From: Mucilaginibacter pineti
Lineage (GTDB): Bacteria > Bacteroidota > Bacteroidia > Sphingobacteriales > Sphingobacteriaceae
NCBI RefSeq assembly: GCF_900101875.1
Contig: NZ_FNAI01000001.1
Coordinates: forward strand, 124,001 to 188,000
Reading direction: 5' to 3'
Length of the DNA stretch: 64,000 nucleotides
Shown: one piece after another, positions 1 through 9,077 of the stretch
How positions within the stretch are numbered: the stretch's first letter is position 1
Layout: each line of letters opens with the position of its first letter
Translations under genes and position numbers: made by a program
The notes under the pieces: model-generated
Seen by the model: only the letters and a program-made list of their open reading frames with translations
What the model was told of the DNA's origin: nothing
Database searches by the model: none

Positions 1-2282
1 TCATTGGTATTTATATAAAGCACGAAACCAGTTACGATAATTTTCATATTAACAAGGATAGGATAGTGCGTGCGAATATGGAATACAGTCGCGGCGGTAA
101 ATTGCATAACACAGCCATTAGTGGCACAAAGGGTGGCCCGCAGCTCAAGCGGATCTTACCCGGCGTAAAAGATTACGTACGTACCATAAAATCGAGCAGT
201 GTTATTGCCAGCAACGGCGTAATATTTACCGAAAAGGGCGTTTTGTACGCCGATCAGAATTTTTTTAAGGTATTCTCCTTCAACCTGATTAAGGGCGATG
301 TTAACTCGGCCTTAAATGCACCCGAGAAAATAGTTATTACTCAAAAAGCGGCCAAAAAATACTTTGGAAATGATGATGCAATAGGCAAGGTTTTAAAAGT
401 AGGCTCTTTGAATTATACGGTATCAGCAATTGCCGGTGATATACCCTCAAACTCGCAAATGCAGTTTGATTTTGTAGCGCCCTTTAGCCATTACATGGAT
501 ACGAACGGACCCGAGCAGTGGTGGACGGCAAATAACATGACTTACCTGCTGTTAAATGATAAAGCCACGCTGGCATCTATGCAACAACAGGTATCGGGTT
601 ACATGACTACTGTAAGCAAAAACGAGTTGAAGATGACCGGCGGCGATTATCTTACCTTTAAACTTCAGCCATTAACTGATATTCACCTTAATTCATCGGT
701 ATCGGGTGGGTTTGAACCCGTGGGCAGCATCACTTATATTTATATCCTGCTGGCCATTGGTTCGTTAATATTGATAATAGGCTGCGTTAATTACGTAAAC
801 CTTGCCATAGCGCAATCATCCGGTCGGGGTGCCGAAATAGGCGTACGTAAAGTAATGGGTGCCGGTAATGGCGAATTATTTTGGCAATTCATAGCCGAAT
901 CGGTAGTTACGGCGGCAATAGCGGCTGTTTTTGCATTGGCGCTTGCGGCCTTCGTATTGCCATTGTTTAATCAGTTATCGGGCAAGCAGTTGGAAGCAAG
1001 CGTGCTGCTTGATCCTGTAATTCTTGCAGGCCTTGTTGCGTTAAGCCTGTTCATCGGTTTTGCAGCAGGGGCCTATCCGGCTTTAGTGTTATCAAGTGCT
1101 AAACTTATCAAGATCCTGCGGTCGGGTTTCTCCTTTACTTCGGGCAATAGTGTACGTAAATCACTCATTGTTTTTCAGTTTGTGATCTCTATATTCCTTA
1201 TCATATCAACCATTGTGATCTTGCAGCAGTTGTCGTTCATTCGCAATAAGGACCTGGGTTATAACAAAAGCAATATGGTGGTTTTACCTATCGACGGTAA
1301 AATAATCCCGCATTTGGATGAACTTAAAAAAGCAATAGGTGCGGTGCCCGGCGTGCAGCAGGTTTCTGCCGCGTATGACGAACCCATTAATGTGGGCTGG
1401 AGCGATGGGGTTAGTACCAACGATGGTAAGGATGTTGCCGTAAACGCCATCCCTGTTGATGAAGATTTTGTTAAAACCATGCAGCTAAAACTTATTGCCG
1501 GCAGTGATTATACCCATGCCGATGTACTGCAGATTGACACCACCAATCACAATAAAAACTTTCATTACTCCTTCATCCTCAATGAATCGGCAGTAAGGGC
1601 CTTGGGTTGGACACCAGAACAGGCTATCGGGAAAACCATATCAAAAGGGGAAACCGGGGTTATAAAAGGAGTTGTAAAAGATTTTAATTTTAAAACGTTT
1701 CACGACCCTATCAGTCCGCTGGTGTTATTTCTTAATAAGGATATGCTGTATGAGGTTTTTGTGAAAATAAAGGGCGACAACGTATCCGGAACCATAGCCG
1801 ATATTGGCAAGGTTTGGAAAAGCCGTGTTACGCACCGCCCGTATGATTATGGTTTCCTTGACGATGATTATAATGCCCTGTACCTAAGCGAGCAGCGTAC
1901 CGCGGGTATTTTTACCACGTTTTCGGTACTGGCTATAATTTTAGCTTGTATGGGTTTGTTTGCCATCACCGCCTTTGCAGTGGTACAGCGTACCAAGGAG
2001 ATTGGCATCCGTAAGGTACTTGGCGCAAACGTTAAAAATATTGTGGTGTTGATATCCAAAGATTTCCTGAAGCTGGTTATAGTAGCTACGGTTGTTGCAT
2101 CGCCAATTGCATGGTATGTTGCGCACAAATGGCTGGAAGATTTTGCCTACCGCATAAATATACAGGTATGGGTATTTATAGTAACCGGGGCAGCATCGCT
2201 ACTGGTAGCAGCCATAACTGTGAGTATACAAGCCATTAAAGCCGCTTTAACCAATCCCGTAAAAAGTTTGAAAAGCGAATAA
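1..2282 (+). CDS. ABC transporter permease 1 of the array (FtsX/MacB_PCD type), 5' end outside window
   Basis: This is the 3' part of a permease gene. The frame is already open at base 3 and encodes an SYDNFH stretch matching the segment just after the first membrane helix in its neighbours, so the GTG at 66 is not the true start; about 40 N-terminal residues are missing. Visible are the first periplasmic lobe, a membrane block starting near base 730 (IGCVNYVNLAIAQS, then EIGVRKVMGA), a fifth helix, a second periplasmic lobe, and a final three-helix FtsX block with KEIGIRKVLGA. It ends in NPVKSLKSE, the tail shared by the array. The two RKV(M/L)GA loops are the predicted contacts with the ATPase. 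Followed by a class I repeat spacer and the beta-solenoid gene. Family certain; substrate unknown. Confidence 0.9.
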   Translation, partial: IGIYIKHETSYDNFHINKDRIVRANMEYSRGGKLHNTAISGTKGGPQLKRILPGVKDYVRTIKSSSVIASNGVIFTEKGVLYADQNFFKVFSFNLIKGDVNSALNAPEKIVITQKAAKKYFGNDDAIGKVLKVGSLNYTVSAIAGDIPSNSQMQFDFVAPFSHYMDTNGPEQWWTANNMTYLLLNDKATLASMQQQVSGYMTTVSKNELKMTGGDYLTFKLQPLTDIHLNSSVSGGFEPVGSITYIYILLAIGSLILIIGCVNYVNLAIAQSSGRGAEIGVRKVMGAGNGELFWQFIAESVVTAAIAAVFALALAAFVLPLFNQLSGKQLEASVLLDPVILAGLVALSLFIGFAAGAYPALVLSSAKLIKILRSGFSFTSGNSVRKSLIVFQFVISIFLIISTIVILQQLSFIRNKDLGYNKSNMVVLPIDGKIIPHLDELKKAIGAVPGVQQVSAAYDEPINVGWSDGVSTNDGKDVAVNAIPVDEDFVKTMQLKLIAGSDYTHADVLQIDTTNHNKNFHYSFILNESAVRALGWTPEQAIGKTISKGETGVIKGVVKDFNFKTFHDPISPLVLFLNKDMLYEVFVKIKGDNVSGTIADIGKVWKSRVTHRPYDYGFLDDDYNALYLSEQRTAGIFTTFSVLAIILACMGLFAITAFAVVQRTKEIGIRKVLGANVKNIVVLISKDFLKLVIVATVVASPIAWYVAHKWLEDFAYRINIQVWVFIVTGAASLLVAAITVSIQAIKAALTNPVKSLKSE

Positions 2283-2485
2283 ATCAATTAGTCATTAGGT
2301 CATTGGTCATTAGGTCATTTTCATTTACGGTGTAAAAAAATTGAGTTTAGAATTTAATAATTAAGATTTAGAGTTTTTCCCTCTTTAGTATTTAGAATCT
2401 CCCCCTTTAGGGTTTAACTTTATTTTCAATTTGATGCAACTTAATTGCTGCCGGGGCAGTCTTATAGCTACTAAACAAACAAATC
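2283..2485. repeat. Class I two-block repeat spacer after permease 1
   Basis: Directly after the stop come four degenerate GGTCATTA words (about 2290-2320). A run of TTTAGAATTTA / GATTTAGAGTTT words follows (about 2343-2416). The same two-block order occurs after permeases 2 and 6-10. The last 70 bp before the solenoid gene are not repetitive and contain TCAATTTG (near 2428-2436), one mismatch from the Bacteroidota -7 motif, so the solenoid gene may have its own weak promoter. Confidence 0.75.
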
Positions 2486-3517
2486 ATGAAAAATTACTTA
2501 CTGTTATTATTTGTTGCCTGCCAAAGCTACTCGGCTTTTGCGCAGGATAGCAACCAGGCCCCGTATTCCACAAAGTCGCTTTCGGGCTCAACTATAAAGC
2601 AGGTATTTGTAAATACATCAGGCGGCAGCATCAGCGTCAGCGGTGCGGATGGACAAGCTCCGCGCGTAGAAGTTTATATAAACGGCAACAACGGAAACGG
2701 TAAAATATCCAAAGAAGAAATAGCCAAACGTTTAGAAAACTACGATCTGGATGTTACCGTTAACGGCGGCGAAGTGCACGCTACTGCAAAAAACAAGCAC
2801 AACTTTTCAAACTGGAAAAACTCATTGAGCATATCCTTTAAAGTGTACGTACCCAAACAGGTAGGTACCGACCTAAACACAAGCGGCGGCAGCATCAGCC
2901 TGGATAATTTGGCCGGTAACGAAAAGTTTGAAACCAGCGGCGGTAGCCTTCATGTAGATAAAGTAACCGGCATTATAAAAGGCGAAACATCTGGCGGTAG
3001 TATCCACATCAGCAATTCTGGTCAGGATATTAATATGGAAACATCTGGCGGCAGCATCCAGGCGTCAAATTGCCAGGGCAATATTAAACTGGAAACATCT
3101 GGCGGGTCTTTACATTTAGAAAACCTGAAAGGTAAAATAAACGCATCAACCAGCGGTGGCAGCATCCAGGGTGCAAACATTGGCGGCGAACTGATCACCG
3201 GTACCTCTGGCGGCAGTATCAACCTATCCGACTTAGCTTGTGCGCTTGATGCATCAACCAGCGCAGGTAGCTTCCGCGCCCAATTTAACAGCGTTGGTAA
3301 ATATGTAAAAATTGATGTGAGCGCCGGTAACATTGATTTAAAATTACCGGGAAAGCAGGGTCTTAACCTCGATTTGCGCAGCGACAAGATCAGCACCAAT
3401 ATTTCTGGTAACTTTAGTGGTACCAAAGAAAAGGACAAAGTAGAAGGTAAGCTAAACGGCGGCGGACCTGTAATTGCGGTAAGAGGAACCAGCAATATCA
3501 ACCTTAGCATCAACTAA
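2486..3517 (+). CDS. Exported DUF4097-like beta-solenoid protein with exact 18-residue repeats
   Basis: 343 residues with a signal peptide (one Lys, hydrophobic core, cut expected after AFA at residue 19). From residue 132 the motif TSGGS(I/L) recurs at 132, 150, 168, 186, 204, 222, 240 and 258 (the last is TSAGS), an exact 18-residue period. An isolated copy lies at 44. This is the pattern of a right-handed beta-helix with one turn per repeat, as in DUF4097/adhesin-head-like proteins. No membrane anchor follows, so it is probably periplasmic or surface-located. It is the only non-transporter gene inside the permease array, and a strong terminator follows 24 bp downstream. The role is unknown; a link to the permeases is suggested only by position. 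Confidence 0.8.
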   Translation: MKNYLLLLFVACQSYSAFAQDSNQAPYSTKSLSGSTIKQVFVNTSGGSISVSGADGQAPRVEVYINGNNGNGKISKEEIAKRLENYDLDVTVNGGEVHATAKNKHNFSNWKNSLSISFKVYVPKQVGTDLNTSGGSISLDNLAGNEKFETSGGSLHVDKVTGIIKGETSGGSIHISNSGQDINMETSGGSIQASNCQGNIKLETSGGSLHLENLKGKINASTSGGSIQGANIGGELITGTSGGSINLSDLACALDASTSAGSFRAQFNSVGKYVKIDVSAGNIDLKLPGKQGLNLDLRSDKISTNISGNFSGTKEKDKVEGKLNGGGPVIAVRGTSNINLSIN

Positions 3518-3540
3518 CTGGTGTAACCCAATAAGAATAA

Positions 3541-3583
3541 AGCGCAAAGCCCGTCATTAACACCGACGGGCTTTGTGCGTTTA
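3541..3583 (+). terminator. Rho-independent terminator after the beta-solenoid gene
   Basis: A stem of GCGCAAAGCCCGTC with GACGGGCTTTGTGC (one G-T pair) and a 9-nt loop, 24 bp after the stop codon. The T-tract is short. It separates the permease 1/solenoid unit from regulatory module A, which starts 16 bp further on. Confidence 0.8.
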
Positions 3584-3598
3584 CAGTGGTTTTTTAAC

Positions 3599-3705
3599 TG
3601 TATCATAACCGAACACCCAGTGTTACGCCTGCGAACAGTTGCAATTGGTAGTATAAATTAAGTAGTTGTTTATCAGTGGTTTGAATTATTGGTATGTGTT
3701 TTAAA
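3599..3705 (+). promoter_or_regulatory. Regulatory module A: two 17-bp activator-like sites plus sigma-54-like promoter
   Basis: Site 1 is TGTATCATAACCGAACA (3599-3615). After a 5-bp spacer comes site 2, TGTTACGCCTGCGAACA (3621-3637). Both fit TGTW-N9-WACA, and their starts are 22 bp apart, about two helix turns. TTGGTATGTGTTTTAAA (3689-3705) begins 51 bp after site 2. It resembles the -24 part of a sigma-54 promoter; the -12 GC is replaced by AA, so sigma-54 use is an inference. Modules B (14089) and C (29562) repeat this geometry. Expected to drive permeases 2-5. Confidence 0.6.
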
Positions 3706-3737
3706 CTATAAAGCCAGTAAAAGATTGGTATTTCCTT

Positions 3738-3838
3738 TTTAGGATTTATAATTTCCTTTTTTTAGAATTTAAATTTTAGGATTTGGAGTTTCCCCTTTAG
3801 GATTTTCTCTTTTTAGAATTTAGGATTTCAATATTTAG
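3738..3838. repeat. Class I word repeat (second block only) in the leader of permease 2
   Basis: Degenerate TTTAGGATTT / TTTAGAATTT words separated by T-rich or CCCCTTT connectors lie between module A and the permease 2 start. The GGTCATTA block is absent here, as expected because no permease gene lies immediately upstream. If module A is the promoter, this is the 5' untranslated leader. Confidence 0.6.
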
Positions 3839-3855
3839 CACTTAAAAACATAGGC

Positions 3856-6285
3856 ATGTTAAAAAACTATCTGCGCAGTGCTTTGCGTAACATTACCAGG
3901 CACAAGTTTATATCCTTCATAAACATATTTGGCTTAACCGTTGGCTTAACCTGCTGTTTGTTGATTATGGTTTACGTAATCAATGAGTTAAACTATGATA
4001 AGTTTAATACCAATGCCGAAGATATTTATCGTGTTACCCGTAGTTTCAATACCGGGGATGGTGTGGAAACCCTGCACCTGGGAGCGGTAGCGCCACCCTT
4101 TGGGCCATTGCTTAAAAACGAGTTTCCGGATATTAAAAAAGTTACCCGTATTTACCCAAGCGGCAACTTAACTGTTAGGTATAAAGACAAATTGATCACC
4201 GAAAAAGAAGGCTGCTTTGCCGACGAAAATTTCTTTGATTTTTTTAGTGTGAAAACCACCAAAGGCGATCCTAAGTCGGCACTATCAGAACCATTTACTG
4301 TTATGATGACACAGGAACTGGCACACAAGTATTTTGGTAACGAGGACCCGATAAATAAGGTTATAAGACTGAGCAACCAATTTGATGTTAAAGTAACCGG
4401 TATATATGAGCCTTTTCCTGGCAATTCGCAGCTTCATCCTAAAATGTTACTGTCCTTCAACACGTTAAAAGATAGCGCGGTTTACGGTAAAAAAAATCTG
4501 GAAACTAATTGGGGTAATAACGCTTTCTTTACATACCTGCTATTTCCCAAAGGATATAATGTAGATAAGGTTGCTGCGCGGTTTCCGGCTTTTTTAGATA
4601 AGTACGTACACGATGTGGGGCAGGCAGGTAACTCCCACGAATCAAGGAACAGCAAATTATATTTCCAAAAATTTCTTGATATCCACCTGCACTCGCACCT
4701 TGATGATGAAATTGAGCAGAACGGTGATATTAAACGGGTACTAATATTTTCGTCTATCGCGCTGTTTATCCTGCTTATCGCCTGTATAAATTACATGAAT
4801 TTATCAACGGCACGGTCGGCATTAAGGGCAAGAGAGATAGGTATCCGTAAGGTTATCGGCGCACAGCAAAAAGAGATCATTGTGCAGTTTTTAAGCGAAT
4901 CGGTATTAATTACAACCTTTTCGCTGGTACTGGCTTTGGCAATTACCGCTGCCGTTATACCATTGGTCAACAAGTTTTCGGGCCTGGCCTTGTCTTTTCA
5001 ACTCTTAAATCAGCCCCAAATTATCGCTGCCATTATAGCAACGCCTTTTATCATAGGTATCATCAGTGGTATTTATCCGGCTATCTTCATGTCGTCATTT
5101 AAACCGGTCAAGGTGCTAAAGGGATTGTTGAAAGTAGGTTCGGGCAGTATCTCGTTCAGGAAAGTGTTGGTTGTTATCCAGTTCTCTATATCTATAATTT
5201 TAATTGTGGCTACCACTATTGTTTTTCAGCAATTGAAGTATATGCAGCAAAAATCGCTGGGTTTTAATAAGGATCATATCCTCACCATGCGTAATCCTTT
5301 CACTCCGGCCCAGTTTGAGGTTTTTAAAAATGAACTTACCAGGGCAGGAGTAGTTAAAGATATGACACGTTCGTCGCGCATTCCAACGGGTAGGTTATTG
5401 GATAATCAAGGTGTTTCGGTTATACAAAACGGTACTGTACAGTCTGTAGATGCAGTTTTAAAATACGTTAATACCGATTATGGTTTTATCACAACCTATG
5501 GAATGAAAATGGCCGCCGGTCGTAATTTTTCGAAGGATTACGGTACCGACAGCAATAATTACGTGATCAATACATCAGCTGCAAAAGTATTAGGCTGGCA
5601 TACACCTGATAAAGCTATCGGCAAAACAATAAGTTATGGGGGCGTTAACGGAAAGATAGTAGGAGTGGTTAATGATTTCCATTTTGAATCATTACACCAA
5701 AAGATCATTCCGTTATTGATGCGGATGCCGTCATTTGCCAATAATAGTTACAACAGGTTATCTGTTAAAGTTAGCGGCAATAATCTCCAATCGGCTCTTA
5801 GCACCATTGAGCAAAGCTGGAAAAAATACCAACCCGAAGTGCCTTTCGAATACGTGTTTTTGGATGACAGATTTCAGGTGCTTTACAATACAGAGCAGCA
5901 ACAGGGGAGTTTGTTCACCATATTTTCGTTCATAGCCATATTTATTGCCTGCCTGGGGTTGTTTGGCCTCTCGGCGTTTACCATTACGCAGCGGGTTAAA
6001 GAAATAGGCGTACGCAAGGTGCTGGGCGCAAGTATCCCGCAAATAGTAACCGAGCTATCAAAAGACTTTTTAAAACTGGTATTAATAGCATCAGTAATTG
6101 CCTTGCCAATTGCCTGGTACTCCATGAACAAATGGTTGCTTGATTTTGCCTTCAGAATAAGCATCCAATGGTGGGTGTTTTTAATGGCAGGCGTAATTGC
6201 GCTCATTATAGCATTTGTAACCATCAGTTTCCAATCTATAAAAGCAGCAAGTGCAAACCCGGTTAAAAGCTTAAGGAGTGAATAA
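3856..6285 (+). CDS. ABC transporter permease 2 (FtsX/MacB_PCD)
   Basis: 809 residues, complete. Helix 1 lies at about 21-43 after a short cytoplasmic MLKNYLRSALRN tail. A large periplasmic lobe (about 50-290) is followed by three helices (about 295-415) whose cytoplasmic loop carries REIGIRKVIGA. Helix 5 (about 434-458) leads into a second periplasmic lobe (to about 680). A final three-helix block follows, with KEIGVRKVLGA and the tail NPVKSLRSE. One chain therefore holds two FtsX halves and should need two ATPase subunits. It belongs to the TARS...GA subfamily (ACINYMNLSTARS). First gene after regulatory module A and likely head of the unit covering permeases 2-5. Confidence 0.92.
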   Translation: MLKNYLRSALRNITRHKFISFINIFGLTVGLTCCLLIMVYVINELNYDKFNTNAEDIYRVTRSFNTGDGVETLHLGAVAPPFGPLLKNEFPDIKKVTRIYPSGNLTVRYKDKLITEKEGCFADENFFDFFSVKTTKGDPKSALSEPFTVMMTQELAHKYFGNEDPINKVIRLSNQFDVKVTGIYEPFPGNSQLHPKMLLSFNTLKDSAVYGKKNLETNWGNNAFFTYLLFPKGYNVDKVAARFPAFLDKYVHDVGQAGNSHESRNSKLYFQKFLDIHLHSHLDDEIEQNGDIKRVLIFSSIALFILLIACINYMNLSTARSALRAREIGIRKVIGAQQKEIIVQFLSESVLITTFSLVLALAITAAVIPLVNKFSGLALSFQLLNQPQIIAAIIATPFIIGIISGIYPAIFMSSFKPVKVLKGLLKVGSGSISFRKVLVVIQFSISIILIVATTIVFQQLKYMQQKSLGFNKDHILTMRNPFTPAQFEVFKNELTRAGVVKDMTRSSRIPTGRLLDNQGVSVIQNGTVQSVDAVLKYVNTDYGFITTYGMKMAAGRNFSKDYGTDSNNYVINTSAAKVLGWHTPDKAIGKTISYGGVNGKIVGVVNDFHFESLHQKIIPLLMRMPSFANNSYNRLSVKVSGNNLQSALSTIEQSWKKYQPEVPFEYVFLDDRFQVLYNTEQQQGSLFTIFSFIAIFIACLGLFGLSAFTITQRVKEIGVRKVLGASIPQIVTELSKDFLKLVLIASVIALPIAWYSMNKWLLDFAFRISIQWWVFLMAGVIALIIAFVTISFQSIKAASANPVKSLRSE

Positions 6286-6398
6286 ATTGGTCATTAGTTG
6301 CACGTCATTGGGAATTGGGATTAGAGTTTCCCTACTTAGGATTTGAATATTAGAGTTTAGAATTTCCTTATTTAGAGTTTAGTTTTTAGAATTTAATT
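6286..6398. repeat. Class I two-block repeat spacer between permeases 2 and 3
   Basis: A short GGTCATTAG/CGTCATTGG block follows the stop. Then come TTTAGAATTT, TTAGAGTTT and ACTTAGGATTT words. TTAGAATTT at 6386-6394 ends 12 nt before the next ATG. No promoter or hairpin is evident, so transcription probably reads through. Confidence 0.75.
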
Positions 6399-6406
6399 TA
6401 ATCATC

Positions 6407-8869
6407 ATGTTGAAAAATTACTTCAAGATCGCTTTTCGGAATTTCGGGAGGCACAAGCTGTTCACGTTCATTAATGTTATTGGCTTATCAATAGGCATCA
6501 GCGCCGCTCTGGTAATTTATATCATGGTCGATTTTGATTTTAATTTTGATAAGTTCCATAAAGAACCCGAGAATGTATATCGCATTGTAACCGAATATTC
6601 ATTCCAGGGCGAAGCAAGCTATAACAGCGGTGTAACCGGCCCCTTGGCCGCCGCTACACAATCAGAAGTAACAGGGGTAAAGGTTGTTGCCCCCTTTTAT
6701 ACCATTGATGGTGTTAATGTATTTATTCCCAAAAACTCGGGTACGCCTGCAAGGTTTAAAAATCAAAGTAACCTTGTACTGGCCGATGGCCGGTATTTTG
6801 ACATTTTTAATTACCAATGGCTGGCTGGATCGGCAAAAACAGCGCTGAAGGAACCATACCAGGTGGTGCTTACATCAGACCAGGCTAAGGTGTATTTCCC
6901 GGCGATGCCGTATAGCCAGATGCTGGGTAAAACGGTGATCTACGATTCTATTAAAACTACAGTAACCGGTATAGTACAAAATTTCACCAAAAGCAGCGAT
7001 CTTACTTTTCATGATTTTATATCATACAGCACCGGCGTTAATAATGCAACTTTAAAAGATTGGTTGGGCCTTACCCAATGGGGCAGCACTACATCGGCTT
7101 CGCAACTTTTTGTTAAGCTAAATGGCAAAGCCTCGGCTGCTAATGTCGAAAAACAATTGAATTTAATGTTTGAAAGGCACAATCCTAAAAAGCCCGAGGA
7201 TAAAGGAAATGCCAGCTCTTTCCACCTGCAGCCTTTGAACGATCTGCATTTTAACCAGCATTATTCAAATTTTGATAATGGCCGTACCGCAAACAAAACC
7301 ACCATGTATGGTTTGTTAATAATAGCGCTGTTTTTGCTGCTTTTGGGCTGTATAAACTTTGTGAACCTTACTACGGCGCAGGCATCGCAACGGTCAAAAG
7401 AAATTGGGGTTCGCAAAACCATGGGCAGCACCCGTGCGCAACTTATCATCCAGTTTTTAAGCGAAACTTTCCTGATAACCTTGTTTGCAGTAATTGTGGC
7501 GGTAGCCCTGGCACCGCTGATCCTTAAATTATTTGCCGATTTTGTTCCGCATGGCATCAAGATAGATTATCTGCACCACATCAGCCTGTTGGTATTCCTG
7601 GTGCTGTTAACCGTGGTAGTAAGTCTTTTATCCGGCTTTTACCCGGCCCTTGTATTATCGGGCTATAAACCGGCGCTGGTATTAAAAAATCAAGCCCAAA
7701 CTGGTTCAAGTAAAACACGTAATGCATTGCTGCGTAAGTCATTAACCGTTACGCAGTTTGTTATAGCGCAGTTTTTTATAATGGCCACCATACTGGTAAG
7801 TAAGCAAATTTATTATGCTTTACACAAAGATCTTGGCTTTAAAAAGGATGCTATTATTGTGTTAGGTACGCCTTTTAACAGTATCAATACCAATTTGAAA
7901 CAGGTTTTTATGAACAAGATAAGTTCGATACCACAAATTGATCTTATAAGCGTTGGCGGCGCGTCACCATCATCGGGCAATACCAACTCCACCACTATAA
8001 GTTACAAGGATGGTAAAAAAGAAATAAAGACCGATGTGCAGCAAAAATTCGGCGACGAAAATTATACAAAGCTGTATCAAATAAAATTACTTGCCGGCAG
8101 GTACCTGACCAAGTCCGATTCATCAAAGTCTTATCTGATTAACGCTACTTATGCTAAGGTGCTTGGTTTTAAAAATCCGGCTACGGCAGTAGGACATTTG
8201 CTTGATTATGGCGATAAAAAAATAACCGTTGTCGGCGTGGTTGCCGATTTTTATCAAAAATCATTACATGATGCTATAAAGCCGCTGGTCATAATGATCC
8301 CCGAAAATAAATACAATAACCGCACGTTCCACATCGCACTAAAACCACAAACCCAGGGCGGTAACGACTGGAAAAAGGCCATCGCCAGTATTCAAAAAAC
8401 ATGGAAGGAGCTGTATCCCGATGATGATTTTGAATATAATTTTTATGACGAAAACATTGCCAAGTTTTATAATGCCGAGCAGCATACCTCAACATTGTTA
8501 ACATGGGCTACGGGTTTATCAATATTTATCAGCTGCCTTGGGTTGCTGGGCCTGGCTATGTATACCACCAACTTGCGCACTAAAGAAATTGGTGTGCGTA
8601 AAGTGCTGGGTGCATCGGTAGCGCAAATTGTACGCTTGTTATCTACCGAATTGGTATTGCTTATTGTGCTTGCCTTTGTAATAGTAACCCCGATAGCCTG
8701 GTACGCCATGAACAAATGGATGGAAAACTTTGCCGACCGTACAACCATAAGCTGGTGGATATTTGCCCTCAGCGGCACCGGCATGTTATTAGCAGCGTTA
8801 TGCACGCTAAGTTTCCAAACTGTAAAAGCAGCCGTAGCAAACCCGGTTAAAAGTTTAAGAAGCGAATAG
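6407..8869 (+). CDS. ABC transporter permease 3 (FtsX/MacB_PCD)
   Basis: 820 residues, the longest intact member. It belongs to the second subfamily: NFVNLTTAQAS with KEIGVRKTMGS in the first FtsX block, an NSGVTGP segment early in the first periplasmic lobe, LQPLNDLHF at the end of that lobe, and DENIAKFY before the last membrane block, which carries KEIGVRKVLGA. The tail is NPVKSLRSE. The T in RKTMGS at the first ATPase-contact loop is unusual among the copies, where V or S is common. It is separated from permease 4 by a palindromic class II spacer rather than a class I spacer. Confidence 0.92.
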   Translation: MLKNYFKIAFRNFGRHKLFTFINVIGLSIGISAALVIYIMVDFDFNFDKFHKEPENVYRIVTEYSFQGEASYNSGVTGPLAAATQSEVTGVKVVAPFYTIDGVNVFIPKNSGTPARFKNQSNLVLADGRYFDIFNYQWLAGSAKTALKEPYQVVLTSDQAKVYFPAMPYSQMLGKTVIYDSIKTTVTGIVQNFTKSSDLTFHDFISYSTGVNNATLKDWLGLTQWGSTTSASQLFVKLNGKASAANVEKQLNLMFERHNPKKPEDKGNASSFHLQPLNDLHFNQHYSNFDNGRTANKTTMYGLLIIALFLLLLGCINFVNLTTAQASQRSKEIGVRKTMGSTRAQLIIQFLSETFLITLFAVIVAVALAPLILKLFADFVPHGIKIDYLHHISLLVFLVLLTVVVSLLSGFYPALVLSGYKPALVLKNQAQTGSSKTRNALLRKSLTVTQFVIAQFFIMATILVSKQIYYALHKDLGFKKDAIIVLGTPFNSINTNLKQVFMNKISSIPQIDLISVGGASPSSGNTNSTTISYKDGKKEIKTDVQQKFGDENYTKLYQIKLLAGRYLTKSDSSKSYLINATYAKVLGFKNPATAVGHLLDYGDKKITVVGVVADFYQKSLHDAIKPLVIMIPENKYNNRTFHIALKPQTQGGNDWKKAIASIQKTWKELYPDDDFEYNFYDENIAKFYNAEQHTSTLLTWATGLSIFISCLGLLGLAMYTTNLRTKEIGVRKVLGASVAQIVRLLSTELVLLIVLAFVIVTPIAWYAMNKWMENFADRTTISWWIFALSGTGMLLAALCTLSFQTVKAAVANPVKSLRSE

Positions 8870-9007
8870 AGGAGCAAGGATAAATGACTTTTGGAACAAG
8901 GACTTTTTGGAGCAAGGAACAAAGATAAAGGCGAAGTAGAAATCATCATAAATATTTAATCTTTTATCTCAAAGTCCTTTATCCTTGGTCCAAAAGTCCT
9001 TGCTCCT
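8870..9007. repeat. Class II inverted word-repeat spacer between permeases 3 and 4
   Basis: Left arm AGGAGCAAGGA (8870-8880) begins at the last base before the intergenic DNA, and its exact complement TCCTTGCTCCT is at 8997-9007. Between them, further copies of GGA(G/A)CAAGGA and CTTTTGG on the left face AAGTCC and CCTTGGTCCAAAAG on the right. The whole spacer can fold into a long imperfect hairpin. The same words occur at 13916-14078. Confidence 0.75.
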
Positions 9008-9077
9008 AAAAAAGACTTTAACAATTTTTAACTACTCATTTAAAGGGTTTTAGGTATCATTGGGTAAACTAAACGTT

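Noticed and set aside
3022..3513. 163-codon open frame on the minus strand opposite the beta-solenoid gene
   Set aside because: It is a mirror of the repetitive GGC/AGC-rich solenoid codons, giving a Leu/Pro-rich low-complexity product; the plus-strand gene has a signal peptide and regular repeats.
8467..8949. 160-codon minus-strand frame across the end of permease 3
   Set aside because: Similar antisense frames appear at the same place in several sister permeases (for example 5883-6224 and 26341-26610) because of shared codon use in the FtsX block; no independent coding signal.
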